A stretch of DNA of 64,000 nt from Treponema sp. CETP13 (GCA_001885315.1 MLPZ01000003.1:124001-188000), one strand, 5' to 3'; positions 35,660-46,320 are shown, numbered from the stretch's first letter. A program made the numbers and translations. The notes: generated from the sequence alone by a model not told the origin.

Positions 35660-36292
35660 ATGATTATTTTAGAAAAAACACAAGTTATGAACTTTGAAAA
35701 CGCAATGCGTGGAGCCAGAAACCCAATGAATAGTTGGAACAGAACAGACTCCAAAACAAATATAGATGGAACGTTTACTTTTGGAAAAAATGATTTAGAC
35801 TTAGCAAAAAGACTTTGCAAATCGGGCAGCGATCACCGAAAATTTATTCGTCAAATTTTTATTTCTGTTGATATCACAGCTCCTCTGTATTGGTGGAAGG
35901 AATTTGATACCTATAAAATTGCAACCGTTGCAAACTCAACAAGCACTATGCATAAAATTCACAGTAAACCATTTTCTCTCGATGACTTTAGTACAGATCA
36001 TATGCTTCCTCAAGCTCTAGAATCTATGAAAAGAACTATTGCAGATTTAGAAAAACTTCGACTAGAATATATGAAAGATACTGTAGGAAATCGCAATAAA
36101 GATCTTTGGTATTCTATGATTCAATTATTACCTTCTAGTTATAATCAAAAAAGAACTGTCACTATGAATTACGAAAATGTGCACAATATGTATTTTTCTA
36201 GACGAGCACATAAACTCATGGAATGGCATACATATTGTGACTGGATATTAAAATTGCCTTATTTTAAAGATTTTTTTGAAATAGAATCATAA
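35660..36292 (+). CDS. Uncharacterised phage-like protein, distant ThyX-like resemblance
   Basis: The product is about 210 residues. Recognisable blocks are MRGARNPMNSWNRTDS (about 15-30), FIRQIFISVDITAPLYWWKE (about 66-85) and FDTYKIATVANSTSTMHKIH just after it. From memory, these resemble hypothetical proteins in Firmicutes phages and gut bacteria. The arrangement is reminiscent of flavin-dependent thymidylate synthase, but the ThyX RHRxxSxxExSxR motif is absent, so no enzyme activity is claimed. The start is uncertain: TTG 35624, ATG 35639, ATG 35660 or ATG 35687 are all possible and none has a ribosome-binding site. A small hairpin with a T-run lies upstream (about 35543-35571). Confidence 0.55.
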   Translation: MIILEKTQVMNFENAMRGARNPMNSWNRTDSKTNIDGTFTFGKNDLDLAKRLCKSGSDHRKFIRQIFISVDITAPLYWWKEFDTYKIATVANSTSTMHKIHSKPFSLDDFSTDHMLPQALESMKRTIADLEKLRLEYMKDTVGNRNKDLWYSMIQLLPSSYNQKRTVTMNYENVHNMYFSRRAHKLMEWHTYCDWILKLPYFKDFFEIES

Positions 36293-36293
36293 T

Positions 36294-37013
36294 CTAGAAA
36301 GAATTTTTTTCTGTTCCAGCTATTTTACTTACATACATTTTTCGAGCTAAATAGACAAAAGGGGTGTCACACAAACTTGTAACTATGTAAATCACATAGG
36401 TTGCAAGTGTTATTGACCAAACAGTTTTTACATCATACACCCCGCCAAAGGCTCCCCAAGTAAAAATTAACGTATTAATTAATTGAGAAATGAGTGTGGA
36501 GCCATTGTTTCGTAGCCATAAAAATTTGCTCGAACTTCCTGATTTTTCTTTAGTAAAATTCCACCATTTATGATATGCCCAGACATCGAAAGATTCAGAT
36601 ATTGCGTAAGCTACAAGACCTGCAATCATGACTCGCGGTGTATTAGAAAAAATAGTTTGCATAGATGGCATTGCAAAATCATTTGAACTTGGTACATATT
36701 GTAGCCAATACTGGCTTAGAATAATAAAGACAACAGAAGTTATACAACCGACTTTTACCGCCCGTCCAGCTTCTTTTTTACCATATATTTCACTTAAAAT
36801 ATCGGTAACCAAAAAACTTGAAGCAAAAAGAACATTGCCCAAAGTTTGTTCAACACCAAACGCTACTATTAGTATAAGCACTTCGATATTTGCTGTTATG
36901 GTAGCAATGACTGTCCAAGTAAACAGTCCCAATTTTCCGATAAGACGGAAAAGAACAAGAACGCCACCGTAACATACGAATAGCGACATTATGAGTAGTA
37001 ACTCATTTTTCAT
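36294..37013 (-). CDS. yhhQ: Queuosine precursor transporter (YhhQ/VUT family)
   Basis: The product is a 239-residue polytopic membrane protein with about six to seven helices. The family motif LVTDILSEIYGKKEAGRAVKVG (opening about 67) and the SQLINTLIFTWGAFGG segment mark the VUT/YhhQ family, which imports queuine or preQ bases for tRNA modification. AAGGAAG precedes the ATG. It lies downstream of the purine permease in the same direction but is separated from it by a tandem hairpin repeat. Confidence 0.88.
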   Translation of the reverse strand: MKNELLLIMSLFVCYGGVLVLFRLIGKLGLFTWTVIATITANIEVLILIVAFGVEQTLGNVLFASSFLVTDILSEIYGKKEAGRAVKVGCITSVVFIILSQYWLQYVPSSNDFAMPSMQTIFSNTPRVMIAGLVAYAISESFDVWAYHKWWNFTKEKSGSSSKFLWLRNNGSTLISQLINTLIFTWGAFGGVYDVKTVWSITLATYVIYIVTSLCDTPFVYLARKMYVSKIAGTEKNSF

Positions 37014-37053
37014 CTAACACTTCCTTAGTTTTGTTTAAAGTCAGGCGGATCTC

Positions 37054-37202
37054 GAACTGACTTATTTTTTTTATCTGTGTGACAGTTTGTTTGCAAACTG
37101 TCGTGGAAGTTGCAACGCAACTTCCACAGAACTGACTTATTTTTTTATCTGCGTGACAGTTTGTTTACAAACTGTCGTGGAAGTTGCAACGCAACTTCCA
37201 CA
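37054..37202. repeat. Tandem double-hairpin repeat, two units of about 75 bases
   Basis: Two head-to-tail copies (37054-37128 and 37129-37202) differ by a few bases and one T. Each begins GAACTGACTTATT and holds two perfect hairpins back to back: GACAGTTTG/CAAACTGTC with a four-base loop (37081-37102, 37155-37176) and GTGGAAGTTGC/GCAACTTCCAC with loop AAC (37103-37127, 37177-37201). The element fills most of the gap between the purine permease and the queuosine transporter. Confidence 0.9.
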
Positions 37203-37224
37203 GAACTCTCTCTTTTATATATTT

Positions 37225-38514
37225 TTATGCAAAGATAATGCGTAAAATAAAGATTACAAAGAGAACCCATGTAATAACAGGAATTTGTTTTGCCTTTTTA
37301 GTAAAGACTTTCATCACAACGTACGTAATAATTCCCCATACGATACCTTCTGCAATTGAATATGCAAGTGGCATCATAATAATTGCCATAAAAGCAGGAA
37401 TTCCTTCTGTAGGATCTTTAAAATCTATATCTATAACAGCTTGCATCATAAAGAATCCAACAAGGATTAATGCTGGAGCTGTAGCAGCACCTGGTATAAG
37501 TAAAAAGATAGGGCTTAGAACAAGTGCAAGTAAAAACATAACACCGGTTGTAAGAGATGTAAGACCGGTACGACCACCAGCAGCAACACCTGCAGAACTT
37601 TCGACATATGTTGTTACAGTTGAAGTACCTAAACAAGCACCAGCAACAGTACCAATAGCATCTGAAAGTAGAGCTTGTTTTACCCGTGGGATATCACCGT
37701 TTTTGTCTTCTAAATGTGCTTCGTGAGAAACACCTACTAAAGTACCAACAGTATCAAAAATATCTACAAAAAAGAATGTAAAGAATACGGTAAAAAATTG
37801 TAATGTAAAAATATGACTAAAATCAAAATGAAACCATAAAGGAGCTGAAGGAGCAGCAAAAGGAGCCCAGTTTTCTGGAATTGTTGTTACACCAAAAGGA
37901 ATACCAATAATAGTTGTTACAAGAATACCAATAAGAATAGATCCAGGGACTTTTAATGCATATAAAACAGCAGTAATAGCAAGACCCAAAAGCGCTACTA
38001 AAGCAGTTCCAGAATTAACAGTTCCAAGAGAAACAACAGTTGCATCATTTGCAACAATAATTCCAGCCCCTTGTAAACCAATAAAAGCTATAAATAAACC
38101 AATACCTACGGCAACAGCTTTTTTGAGATTTTCTGGAATAGCCTTTATAATTGCTTCTCTAACATTAAAGAAAGACAAGATAATAAATACAATACCTTCA
38201 ACAAATACAGCTGTTAAAGCCATTTCTATACTGGCACCCATACCAAGCACAACAGTAAACGCAAAAAAAGCATTTAGTCCCATACCTGGAGCCAAAGCAA
38301 AAGGTAAGTTTGCACTAAATGCCATTACTAATGTAGCTATTGCAGCAGAGAGTGCTGTCGCTGTAAATACACTGCTAGCATTCATTCCGGCTGCACTAAG
38401 AAGCCCAGGGTTAACCGCAAGTATATAAGCCATTGTTAAAAAGGTGGTAAGACCGGCAACAATTTCTTTACGAACTGTTGTACCTCGTTCTTCAAGTTTA
38501 AATACTTTATTCAT
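37225..38514 (-). CDS. NCS2-family purine permease (guanine/hypoxanthine or adenine type)
   Basis: The product is about 429 residues of the AzgA-like branch of the nucleobase transporters. The opening TVRKEIVAGLTTFLTMAYILAVNP, the LAPGMGLNAFFAF motif (about 74) and DIFDTVGTLVGVS (about 252) are characteristic. About 12-14 membrane segments are seen. It imports purine bases with protons. GGAGGATATT before the second in-frame ATG decides the start. I looked for a purine riboswitch upstream and saw none. It shares purine supply logic with purB and purH in this window but is not next to them. Confidence 0.92.
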   Translation of the reverse strand: MNKVFKLEERGTTVRKEIVAGLTTFLTMAYILAVNPGLLSAAGMNASSVFTATALSAAIATLVMAFSANLPFALAPGMGLNAFFAFTVVLGMGASIEMALTAVFVEGIVFIILSFFNVREAIIKAIPENLKKAVAVGIGLFIAFIGLQGAGIIVANDATVVSLGTVNSGTALVALLGLAITAVLYALKVPGSILIGILVTTIIGIPFGVTTIPENWAPFAAPSAPLWFHFDFSHIFTLQFFTVFFTFFFVDIFDTVGTLVGVSHEAHLEDKNGDIPRVKQALLSDAIGTVAGACLGTSTVTTYVESSAGVAAGGRTGLTSLTTGVMFLLALVLSPIFLLIPGAATAPALILVGFFMMQAVIDIDFKDPTEGIPAFMAIIMMPLAYSIAEGIVWGIITYVVMKVFTKKAKQIPVITWVLFVIFILRIIFA

Positions 38515-38615
38515 AATATCCTCCGTAAGAATTATTGAAAAAAGCATTGTATCACTCAAAAGTCATAATAGGCAATACTTGCAATAAAAAAAATTAAAAC
38601 TGCAAATATTACTAC

Positions 38616-40472
38616 TTAAATCTTAAACCCACTCACTTTTTCTCCTAATTCATTTACACTTTCCCTATTTTTATTAGAGACTTTTATCGTATTTTTAAGA
38701 GCAAGATCTACATTTTCTGCACCCTGATTAATTTTAAGCATAGCTACATTAATTTTATTGGTAACTTTGTTAAGAGTATCCATTTGATCTACTATTTTTT
38801 TACTACCAGAAAGCATTTCTACAGAACTGTCGTGAACAGAAATAGTAATATCATTAATGGTTTGCATAGCTGTCAGTACCTGGCCACTACCTGCAGATTG
38901 CTCATCCATTGCTGATTTTATGACATCCTCTTGATTTTTTACATTGTTCGAAAGTTCGAATATAGTATCAAATTGATTTTGCACATCTTCTGTACTCTCG
39001 GAGATAGCTTTTATTGAACTTTCTAAGCCTTTTAAACTTTCCGAGATAGCTTTCCCTTGTGTATCAGAATCTTCTGCAAGCTTTCTAATTTCATCGGCTA
39101 CAACAGCAAACCCTTTTCCTGCCTCGCCTGCATGCGCCGCCTCAATTGCAGCATTCATAGCTAATAAATTTGTCTGAGTCGCAATATTTTGTATAACTTC
39201 GGTGGCTTCTATAAGACCTGCAGAATCCTGCATAACTTTAGAAGCTATAGTTACAGACTCTTCTACTTTGTTTTTGCCTATTTCTGAAGCTTTACTTAAA
39301 TTATCAACATTTGCAGTATTTTTACCAAGGATATCTGTCACAGAACGAATATTTGCTACCATTTCTTCTACTGCTGCAGAAGACTGCGAAACACTTGTAG
39401 ATTGCGATTCTATTTGAGTATTTAATTGTTCTATTCTGTTTTGAATATCCATAACCGTAGAATAAGTTTTATCAACGGCTGAAGACTGATTAACAACATC
39501 ACCTTGTATTAATGATATATCATTAATTACTTCTTTAATGATACTTTCAGCATCATTTATTTCTTTTTCTAGCTTTTGGGCAACTTCTTCTGATATATTT
39601 GAAGTCTTTAAAATTTTCTTTAGTAAATCCCTATTAGAATGGATAAAAACATTAAGTTGATTTATCAATAAACCAAATTCATCTCGTGAAACAACTTGAA
39701 CATCATCCATACTAAAATCTCTATGGGCAAAAGAATCTGTTATTTCAACAGTTTCTAAAAGTCTTTCTGAAGAACTTTTTGACTGTAGATAAAAGGCTAC
39801 CATTGCAAAGAAAAGTCCTACAAGCATTGTAGGGAAGGCATGAAACCACATAACTCCAAGATAAGGAGCCCCTCTAGAAGCAGAAAACGTTGCTCCCACT
39901 GTACACAGCGAGATTCCACTCGAACTAAAAAAAGCAACTATTACAGAACGAGCTACCTGATTTAACGCTATATATTCTTTTTCTAACGGAAGCCATTTTA
40001 ACCATGGTTCATATTTTTTTATCCATAAAATATAGAACAACAAAGAAAGCAAAAATAAAGCCCCAAGAGCCATTACCCATATTGTTTGAATAGAAATATC
40101 AAAACCATTAGCAACAGCCGCGCTTTTTAGAGTATTAGGTAAAAAAAGCATAAGCAAAATAGGAAATCCAATGGATGCAGTAGGATATAACATTGCGCTT
40201 TTTGATGCTGTTACAAAAGTATCCTTAGTACCATCATAACTAGTAATTTTTTTTATAAAAATAGTACTAACTACAATACAAATAAGTACTGTTACAAGGA
40301 CATGCAACAAATATTGCCAAGAAAAAAGAAAAGTAACAACTTGTGAAAAACTAAAAACTTTATTATAAGAAACAAGTATCCAAAAATAAAAATGACAAGA
40401 AATATAAATAAGTAAATTTAATACCAATATAAATTTAGGCATCTTTGGAATACTCAATTTTTCGCTACTCAT
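38616..40472 (-). CDS. Methyl-accepting chemotaxis protein with six-helix membrane sensor
   Basis: The product has 618 residues. The N-terminal third (about 1-245) has six hydrophobic segments (around 14-36, 48-70, 90-110, 128-152, 172-195 and 208-230) and no large periplasmic loop. No HAMP domain is obvious. A signalling coiled-coil follows, with the highly conserved tip [20 protein letters not shown] and [18 protein letters not shown] (about 415-455). The protein relays signals to CheA/CheW and so to the periplasmic flagella. No CheR-docking pentapeptide ends it. AGGAG is six bases before the ATG. It is a tandem paralogue of the next gene. Confidence 0.92.
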   Translation of the reverse strand: MSSEKLSIPKMPKFILVLNLLIYISCHFYFWILVSYNKVFSFSQVVTFLFSWQYLLHVLVTVLICIVVSTIFIKKITSYDGTKDTFVTASKSAMLYPTASIGFPILLMLFLPNTLKSAAVANGFDISIQTIWVMALGALFLLSLLFYILWIKKYEPWLKWLPLEKEYIALNQVARSVIVAFFSSSGISLCTVGATFSASRGAPYLGVMWFHAFPTMLVGLFFAMVAFYLQSKSSSERLLETVEITDSFAHRDFSMDDVQVVSRDEFGLLINQLNVFIHSNRDLLKKILKTSNISEEVAQKLEKEINDAESIIKEVINDISLIQGDVVNQSSAVDKTYSTVMDIQNRIEQLNTQIESQSTSVSQSSAAVEEMVANIRSVTDILGKNTANVDNLSKASEIGKNKVEESVTIASKVMQDSAGLIEATEVIQNIATQTNLLAMNAAIEAAHAGEAGKGFAVVADEIRKLAEDSDTQGKAISESLKGLESSIKAISESTEDVQNQFDTIFELSNNVKNQEDVIKSAMDEQSAGSGQVLTAMQTINDITISVHDSSVEMLSGSKKIVDQMDTLNKVTNKINVAMLKINQGAENVDLALKNTIKVSNKNRESVNELGEKVSGFKI

Positions 40473-40545
40473 AAGACACTCCTAGAGTTAGAATTAATTT
40501 ATCATATAGTAGCCTTTTCTTTATTTCAAGCCTAAAAGTTAAAAA

Positions 40546-42402
40546 CTAAACCTTAAATTTATGAACTTCAACACCTAATTTTATTACACTTTGTGCATTT
40601 TCTTTTGACACATCTTTTGTATTATTTAAGGCATCATTAATACGCTCAGCCCCTTTATCAATCTGTAAGACAGCCTCATTAACCTTATTAGTTACATCTG
40701 CAAGAACATCCATTTCAGAAACAATTTCTTTACTTCCCGCAAGCATCTCAGTTGAGCTATCTCGAACAGATACCGTAATGTCACTAATATTTTGCATCGC
40801 TTGTAAAACCTGTCCACTCCCTGCAGATTGTTCATCCATTGCAGATTTTATGACATCTTCTTGATTTTTTACAGTATTAGTCAATTCAAAAATAGTATCA
40901 AATTGATTTTGCACTTCTCCTGTTGTAGATACAATTGCAGAAATAGAGGCTTCTAATTCTTTTAAACTACTAGAAATCGTTTGACCTTGATTATTTGAAT
41001 CTTCTGCAAGCTTTCTTATTTCATCAGCAACAACTGCAAACCCTTTTCCTGCCTCGCCTGCATGAGCCGCTTCTATTGCAGCATTCATAGCCAATAAATT
41101 TGTCTGAGTTGCAATATTTTGTATAACTTCGGTTGCTTCGATAAGACCTGCAGAATCCTGCATTACTCGAGAAGCTACTGTTACTGCATCATTGACCTTG
41201 CCTTGTCCAAGCTCAGATGCCTTCCCTAAATCTGTTACTGTAATTGCATTTTTTGACAAAATATCTGATACAGAACGTATATTGGCAACCATTTCTTCTA
41301 CGGCAGCAGAAGACTGCGAAACACTCGCAGATTGAGATTCAATTTGTGAATTAAGCTTTTCTATTCGCTGTTGAATTTGTAAAACAGTTGAATGTGCTTC
41401 CTCTACTCCTGCTGATTGATTTATTACTTCATCTTTTATATCAGCTATAGAAGTTATCATTTTTTTTATCACTGTTTCGGCATTGGTAATTTCATTTTCT
41501 AATTTTTTAGCGACAGCTTCCGAAACATTTTCTGTTTCTAATATATCTTTTAACAGCGTTTTTGTAGAATCTACAAAAATATTCACCTGTTTTGTTAATA
41601 TTCCTACTTCATCTCGAGTTACTATGGCCAATTCATCCATAGAGAAATCTCTTTGTGAAAGAAGTTCTGTATTATCAACAACCGCTTCAAGCGCATCTGC
41701 TGCTGCTTTTGATTGTAATACAAAATCATATACAGCAAAAATAATACCAATAATCGCAGTAGGGATTACATGCCAGAACATAACTTCGGAAAAAGGGACA
41801 GACTGTATTACCAAATACATTGCAGTTATAGTACAAAAAACTGCACCACAAACACTAATAAGCGCAATTAAAGAAGACCTTTTAACAAAACTTAATGCAA
41901 TATTGTTTTTATCAAGAGGAACATACTGTACCCATATTTCATATTCATGTAACCAATGTATATAAAAAACAGGCGACACAAGAGAAAACACACCTATAGC
42001 AGCTGCCCAAAGAGGAAAAGCTAAAAACTTGCTTCCGTTAAGTTTGCCCAAGGCAACTATCAATAGGGCTGTAAAAATCATAGAAAGAATCGAAAAAGCA
42101 AGTCCCATTAATGGGAAATATTTTACCGCTTTATTAACTGTATTAAAAGTTTCTGCACTACCGTCATATTCACTGATTCTCTTACCAAAAGACCAACTAA
42201 ATAAAAAAGCAATACCAATAAAAACAATAACAAAAAGTATATATTGCCAAGATAAAAAATAATCAATTATTTCTGAAGATTGAAGAAGCTTATTGTATGT
42301 TATTAAAACAACAAAAAAGACTTGACAAGCAACAAAAGATACAACATTCAACACAACCAATCTTGTTGGCATTGTTGGCATTTTAATTTTTTTATTTTGC
42401 AT
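40546..42402 (-). CDS. Methyl-accepting chemotaxis protein with six-helix membrane sensor (paralogue)
   Basis: The product has 618 residues and the same layout as its downstream neighbour. A six-helix N-terminal membrane region (about 1-245) opens [16 protein letters not shown], compared with [16 protein letters not shown] in the neighbour. The coiled-coil signalling domain has a near-identical tip. The membrane parts have drifted far more than the tips, so the two probably sense different cues, perhaps within the membrane or at short loops. AGGAG followed by six bases sets the ATG at 42402; an in-frame TTG two codons earlier overlaps the spacer. The 73-base gap to the neighbour suggests possible co-transcription. 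Confidence 0.92.
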   Translation of the reverse strand: MQNKKIKMPTMPTRLVVLNVVSFVACQVFFVVLITYNKLLQSSEIIDYFLSWQYILFVIVFIGIAFLFSWSFGKRISEYDGSAETFNTVNKAVKYFPLMGLAFSILSMIFTALLIVALGKLNGSKFLAFPLWAAAIGVFSLVSPVFYIHWLHEYEIWVQYVPLDKNNIALSFVKRSSLIALISVCGAVFCTITAMYLVIQSVPFSEVMFWHVIPTAIIGIIFAVYDFVLQSKAAADALEAVVDNTELLSQRDFSMDELAIVTRDEVGILTKQVNIFVDSTKTLLKDILETENVSEAVAKKLENEITNAETVIKKMITSIADIKDEVINQSAGVEEAHSTVLQIQQRIEKLNSQIESQSASVSQSSAAVEEMVANIRSVSDILSKNAITVTDLGKASELGQGKVNDAVTVASRVMQDSAGLIEATEVIQNIATQTNLLAMNAAIEAAHAGEAGKGFAVVADEIRKLAEDSNNQGQTISSSLKELEASISAIVSTTGEVQNQFDTIFELTNTVKNQEDVIKSAMDEQSAGSGQVLQAMQNISDITVSVRDSSTEMLAGSKEIVSEMDVLADVTNKVNEAVLQIDKGAERINDALNNTKDVSKENAQSVIKLGVEVHKFKV

Positions 42403-42570
42403 GGACAACTCCTAAATTTATATAAAAATCATTTTTAAATACCTGAAACCTTAATAAAATCTCAGATTTCTTATAATTATTATAAATCACAACTTAGGTT
42501 AACACAATATTAAAGCTTTGTTTTCAAACTTTTTCTACATGTCTATGGAAGAAAATTTATTAACAAAATA

Positions 42571-44169
42571 TCAAAGCATACTAATAACTCCATTACTTTT
42601 TCTAAAAAAAACAGCTTCTTGTAAATCTTGTATAGTAATTATAAAACTTCCTTTCATATCTGCAATAGTACGTGCTAACTTCATACAACTATGAACTGCT
42701 CGAGCGGAAAAACCTTGCTCCTTTGTTGTATTTTCAAGCCATTCTTTACACGAGTTGTCAAGTTTACAATAAAAAGCAACCTCAGAAGCAGAAAGCCAAG
42801 CATTTGGTTTACCTTGTCGCTCACGTTGAATAGCAACTGCACGTCCAATATCTTTGCGTAACATTTCTGTACTTATAGCGGTTTTTCCTTCTACAGCTTT
42901 TTCTCCCGAATTTGCTTTTACAGCTATTCTAATATCTATTCTGTCAAGCAATGGAGAAGAAAAACGCCTCCAATATTGTTCTACAGATCGAGCACTACAT
43001 ACACATATTTTATCGTCACAACCAAAATTTCCACACGGACAAGGATTCGTTGCAATTAAAAGTTGAAAATGAGCCGGAAATTCAGTACGTCGCCCAGCAC
43101 GACTTAAAACAATACGACCTTCTTCGAGAGGAACTCGTAGCGACTGTAATACAGAAGTTTTAAACTCTGCTGCTTCGTCTAAAAACAACACTCCATTATG
43201 TGCAAGAGATATTTCTCCCGGTCGACAATTTCGACCACCTCCAATCATACCTTCTAAACTTGCACTTTGATGCGGCATTCGAAAAGGAGCTTCCCTTATA
43301 AGATTTGTTTTTGGAGGTAAACAGCCTGCAATACTATAAATGCGAGTAACAGGCTGTGATTCTGCCAAAGTCAATTGAGGTAATAAAGAGGCAAAACGCC
43401 TTAGAGCTAACGTTTTTCCACATCCTGGTGGCCCATATGCAATTATGTTATGTCGCCCGGCTGCTCCAATTTGCAATGCTCTTACAAGTTTTGGTTGACC
43501 AACAATACCACTAAAGTCAGTACCTATTTTTACAGGTGAAAAAATAACATGATTATCTGTTTCGTTATTACTTTTCTTTTTTGGTAAACATGTTATGTTT
43601 GATAATTTAGCACTGTTTTCTACATTATTTATTTTTTTTACCTGTTTTGGTAACTTTGCAAACACTTTCCATGCATTTTGTAAAGAATCAACAACAAAAA
43701 CATTTATTTCCTTAACACCACTTGCTTCTTCAGCATTTTCTTTTGGCACAATACAATACTGAATTCCACATTCAGCTGCAGTAGAAACTGCTGCATGAAC
43801 ACCACGAACACGTCTTACACGACCTGCCAATTCTAATTCTCCCATAACAAGAACTTTAATTTTAGAATCACACTTTTCTATTTTTTTTTCTATTTTTGCT
43901 TTTTCAAACAGCACTGCAAGAGCCATTGCTAAATCAAATCCCGCACCTTCTTTTTTTACATCTGCTGGAGACAGACTTATTAGCACTCGTTCTGAAGGAA
44001 ATTCAAACCCAGAATTCCGAATTGCAGCACGCATTCTTTCTCGTGCTTCTTTAACCGCATTATCTGCAAGGCCAACCAAATCTACAGCCGGAATACCTCG
44101 GCGAAGATCTACTTCTACTGTAACCATTGCTCCTTCATAGCCAAATGGAGAAAAACTTATAATTTGCAT
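42571..44169 (-). CDS. comM: YifB/ComM-family Mg-chelatase-like AAA ATPase
   Basis: The product has 532 residues. The N-terminal Lon-like domain (about 1-165) includes VEVDLRRGIPAVDLVGL and ISLSPADVKKEGAGFDLAMAL. The AAA core follows, with Walker A AYGPPGCGKTLALR (about 245), Walker B GVLFLDEAAEF (about 328) and a Cys-rich insert (PCPCGNFGCDDKICVCS, about 375-392). The C-terminal Mg-chelatase domain ends in LQEAVFFRK. In other bacteria ComM is a hexameric branch-migration helicase that helps integrate transformed DNA. AAGGGG lies before the ATG. It is monocistronic. Confidence 0.93.
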   Translation of the reverse strand: MQIISFSPFGYEGAMVTVEVDLRRGIPAVDLVGLADNAVKEARERMRAAIRNSGFEFPSERVLISLSPADVKKEGAGFDLAMALAVLFEKAKIEKKIEKCDSKIKVLVMGELELAGRVRRVRGVHAAVSTAAECGIQYCIVPKENAEEASGVKEINVFVVDSLQNAWKVFAKLPKQVKKINNVENSAKLSNITCLPKKKSNNETDNHVIFSPVKIGTDFSGIVGQPKLVRALQIGAAGRHNIIAYGPPGCGKTLALRRFASLLPQLTLAESQPVTRIYSIAGCLPPKTNLIREAPFRMPHQSASLEGMIGGGRNCRPGEISLAHNGVLFLDEAAEFKTSVLQSLRVPLEEGRIVLSRAGRRTEFPAHFQLLIATNPCPCGNFGCDDKICVCSARSVEQYWRRFSSPLLDRIDIRIAVKANSGEKAVEGKTAISTEMLRKDIGRAVAIQRERQGKPNAWLSASEVAFYCKLDNSCKEWLENTTKEQGFSARAVHSCMKLARTIADMKGSFIITIQDLQEAVFFRKSNGVISML

Positions 44170-44333
44170 ATATACCCCTTAATTTTACAGATTAAGAATT
44201 TATCAATTTAGTTTTCACAAGTCTTTATATTCTTTTTCTATAAAAAAAATGGAGCATACATACTTTTTCCCCTTTTTTTTTAAATTTTTTATGCTATACT
44301 TTAAGATGAAACAAATAAAACTAGGGAAAATCA

Positions 44334-45371
44334 ATGAAAGTAACTATTAAGGATATTGCAGAAAAAGCTGGCGTTTCGAAAACCGCAGTTTCTTTTGCAT
44401 TTAACAACCCTCAGAGAATTTCTAAAAGTACTTATAAAAAAATAATGGACATTGCTAGAGAAGTTGGTTATGCCCCCGATCCAGTTGCTAGGATTCTTGC
44501 AAAGCGACACACAAGTACAATAGGGTTACTATTACCACAAACACTAACAGAAGTTTTTGAAAACCCATACATGGCTGAATTAGTTAGAGGTATTGGTCAT
44601 GTTTGTGAGCTAGAATCACTTACACTTATGCTTATATCTCCAAAAAAAGGAATTATAACACACTCAATTCAAAGTGCTGCTGTTGATGGAATGATTGCTG
44701 TCGGAGTAAGTTTTCAGAGTGAAGTACATGAAGCTTTTAGACAACGACAAATGCCTTATGTCACGATAGATGCTTCTAACTCTTCTGATTATTTAAACGT
44801 CGGAATTGATAATGAATCGACTGCTAAACGATTAATGGATTTACTGTTAGACTTAGGACACCGGAAAATTTGTTTTTGTGCATTAAATCCTATTGCAAAA
44901 GATCTTGATATTCATGAAAGTTCTTTTACTATGACTGCTCGTCAAAAAGGAATCATGCAATCTGTTAAACAACACAATATTACTAAAGAAACTCAAAATA
45001 AGTTTAGTTTTGTTGAAATAGGCGTTTCTATAAATTCTGCTTATAAACTTGCAAAAGAAGAATTACAAAAAAAGGATAGACCAACCGCAATCTATTGTAT
45101 GGCTGATGGTCAAGCGTTTGGCTTTTATCGAGCAGCACAAGAACTTGGAATTAAAATCCCTGATGAATTAAGCATTGTTTCATTTGATGATTTACCAATA
45201 AACAAAGCCCTTTATCCAGAACTCACATGTATACATCAACCGGGATATGAAAAGGGCATTGCTGCAGCACAATTGCTTGTCGACCAAATAGCTGGAAAAG
45301 ATTGTACATCTATTATTATTCCGGCACACATAAAAAACAGAGAGTCTACAGCTCCTTGCAATTTAGAGTAG
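44334..45371 (+). CDS. LacI-family transcriptional regulator
   Basis: The product has 345 residues. The N-terminal helix-turn-helix is VTIKDIAEKAGVSKTAVSFA followed by FNNPQRIS and a hinge helix at DPVARILAKRHT. The rest is a sugar-binding-like effector domain (about 60-335) with VSFDDLPINKALYPELTCIHQP near the end. LacI-family proteins bind palindromes with a central CG, as found at the glucan locus 27-30 kb away. No other LacI gene is in this window, so it is a candidate regulator for that locus, with no direct evidence. A weak AGGGAA precedes the ATG. Its end overlaps the convergent PHP gene by 26 bases. Confidence 0.93.
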   Translation: MKVTIKDIAEKAGVSKTAVSFAFNNPQRISKSTYKKIMDIAREVGYAPDPVARILAKRHTSTIGLLLPQTLTEVFENPYMAELVRGIGHVCELESLTLMLISPKKGIITHSIQSAAVDGMIAVGVSFQSEVHEAFRQRQMPYVTIDASNSSDYLNVGIDNESTAKRLMDLLLDLGHRKICFCALNPIAKDLDIHESSFTMTARQKGIMQSVKQHNITKETQNKFSFVEIGVSINSAYKLAKEELQKKDRPTAIYCMADGQAFGFYRAAQELGIKIPDELSIVSFDDLPINKALYPELTCIHQPGYEKGIAAAQLLVDQIAGKDCTSIIIPAHIKNRESTAPCNLE

Positions 45372-46221
45372 TCTCTTTTTTTTGCAAAGCGGGCTGCAAT
45401 TCTTCTAACCAAAATCGGTCATCAATAGTTCGATTTCCCGCTGTTTTACCTAAAAACCGATCTGTTCTAACGCTTTGGCCATGAAAATCGCTTCCACCTG
45501 TTACAAAAAAGCCAAGTTTATGTGCCATTTTTTCTAATCTCTCACACTCTACAACACGAGCTCCTGGATGCCAAGCTTCTAGCCCTTCCACCCCTCTGTC
45601 ATGAATATCTTTTAAAATAGGTTCAATTTTTCCCCAAGATACATATAAAGATAAAGGATGAGCAATAACAGGGATTCCACCACTTTCTTTTATAGCAACT
45701 ATTGCTTCATCTAAAGAAGCCCCGACCCTCTCTACATAAAAAGGTCTTCCTTTTGCTAAATATTTATCGAATGCTAATTGGCGTTTTTTTACCACTCCAT
45801 GATCAACCATCCAAGCTGCAATATGAGGTCTACCAATTGTTGAAACATTGTATTTTTTAGACACCTCTTCTAATGTTATATCCATACCAGCTTGATTCAT
45901 ACGATTTATTATTTCAAGATTACGATCTTTTCGCCCTTTTTGTAACAAATTAATGATTTTTACTAAAGTAGGTGATATACTTTTAAGAGAGAGCCCTAAC
46001 AAATGAAATTCACCTGTTGGCCATTGTATTTGTATCTCAATTCCAGGAACAAATGTGATTCCTGTTTTCAAAGCTGTTTTTTGTGCCTCTGCAAGACCAT
46101 CTATTGTATCGTGATCAGTTAGAGCTAATACAGTAATGCCTTCTTTATTGGCATAATTCACTAACTCAGAAGGACTAAAAACTCCATCTGAGGCAGTAGA
46201 GTGTGAATGTAAATCTATCAT
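45346..46221 (-). CDS. PHP-domain phosphoesterase
   Basis: The product has 291 residues. The PHP metal site begins MIDLHSHSTASDG (residues 1-13), with LTDHDTIDGLAEA (about 35), HIAAWMVDHGVV, VIAHPLSLYV (about 195) and GGSDFHGQ (about 257). It resembles the YciV/RNase AM or 3',5'-nucleoside bisphosphate phosphatase group, which removes 5' nucleotides from short RNA and DNA fragments. The exact substrate is not fixed by sequence. No ribosome-binding site is seen. A TATTCT box ends six bases before the ATG, so it is another leaderless candidate. Confidence 0.85.
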   Translation of the reverse strand: MIDLHSHSTASDGVFSPSELVNYANKEGITVLALTDHDTIDGLAEAQKTALKTGITFVPGIEIQIQWPTGEFHLLGLSLKSISPTLVKIINLLQKGRKDRNLEIINRMNQAGMDITLEEVSKKYNVSTIGRPHIAAWMVDHGVVKKRQLAFDKYLAKGRPFYVERVGASLDEAIVAIKESGGIPVIAHPLSLYVSWGKIEPILKDIHDRGVEGLEAWHPGARVVECERLEKMAHKLGFFVTGGSDFHGQSVRTDRFLGKTAGNRTIDDRFWLEELQPALQKKETTLNCKEL

Positions 46222-46320
46222 GAAAAAAGAATAGCATAAAAATAGAATTTATGTTATTCTAACAATCGCGTTATTTTTATATTTCATACACATTTTACAT
46301 TACAGGAAAGGAAGCTAGAA

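Noticed and set aside
37054-37202. Tandem repeat taken as a CRISPR array or rho-independent terminators
   Set aside because: The units adjoin without unique spacers, and the permease strand has A-runs rather than T-runs after the hairpins.
38515-38615. Purine riboswitch before the NCS2 permease
   Set aside because: Only about 100 bases are available and no three-stem aptamer with the conserved purine core is visible.
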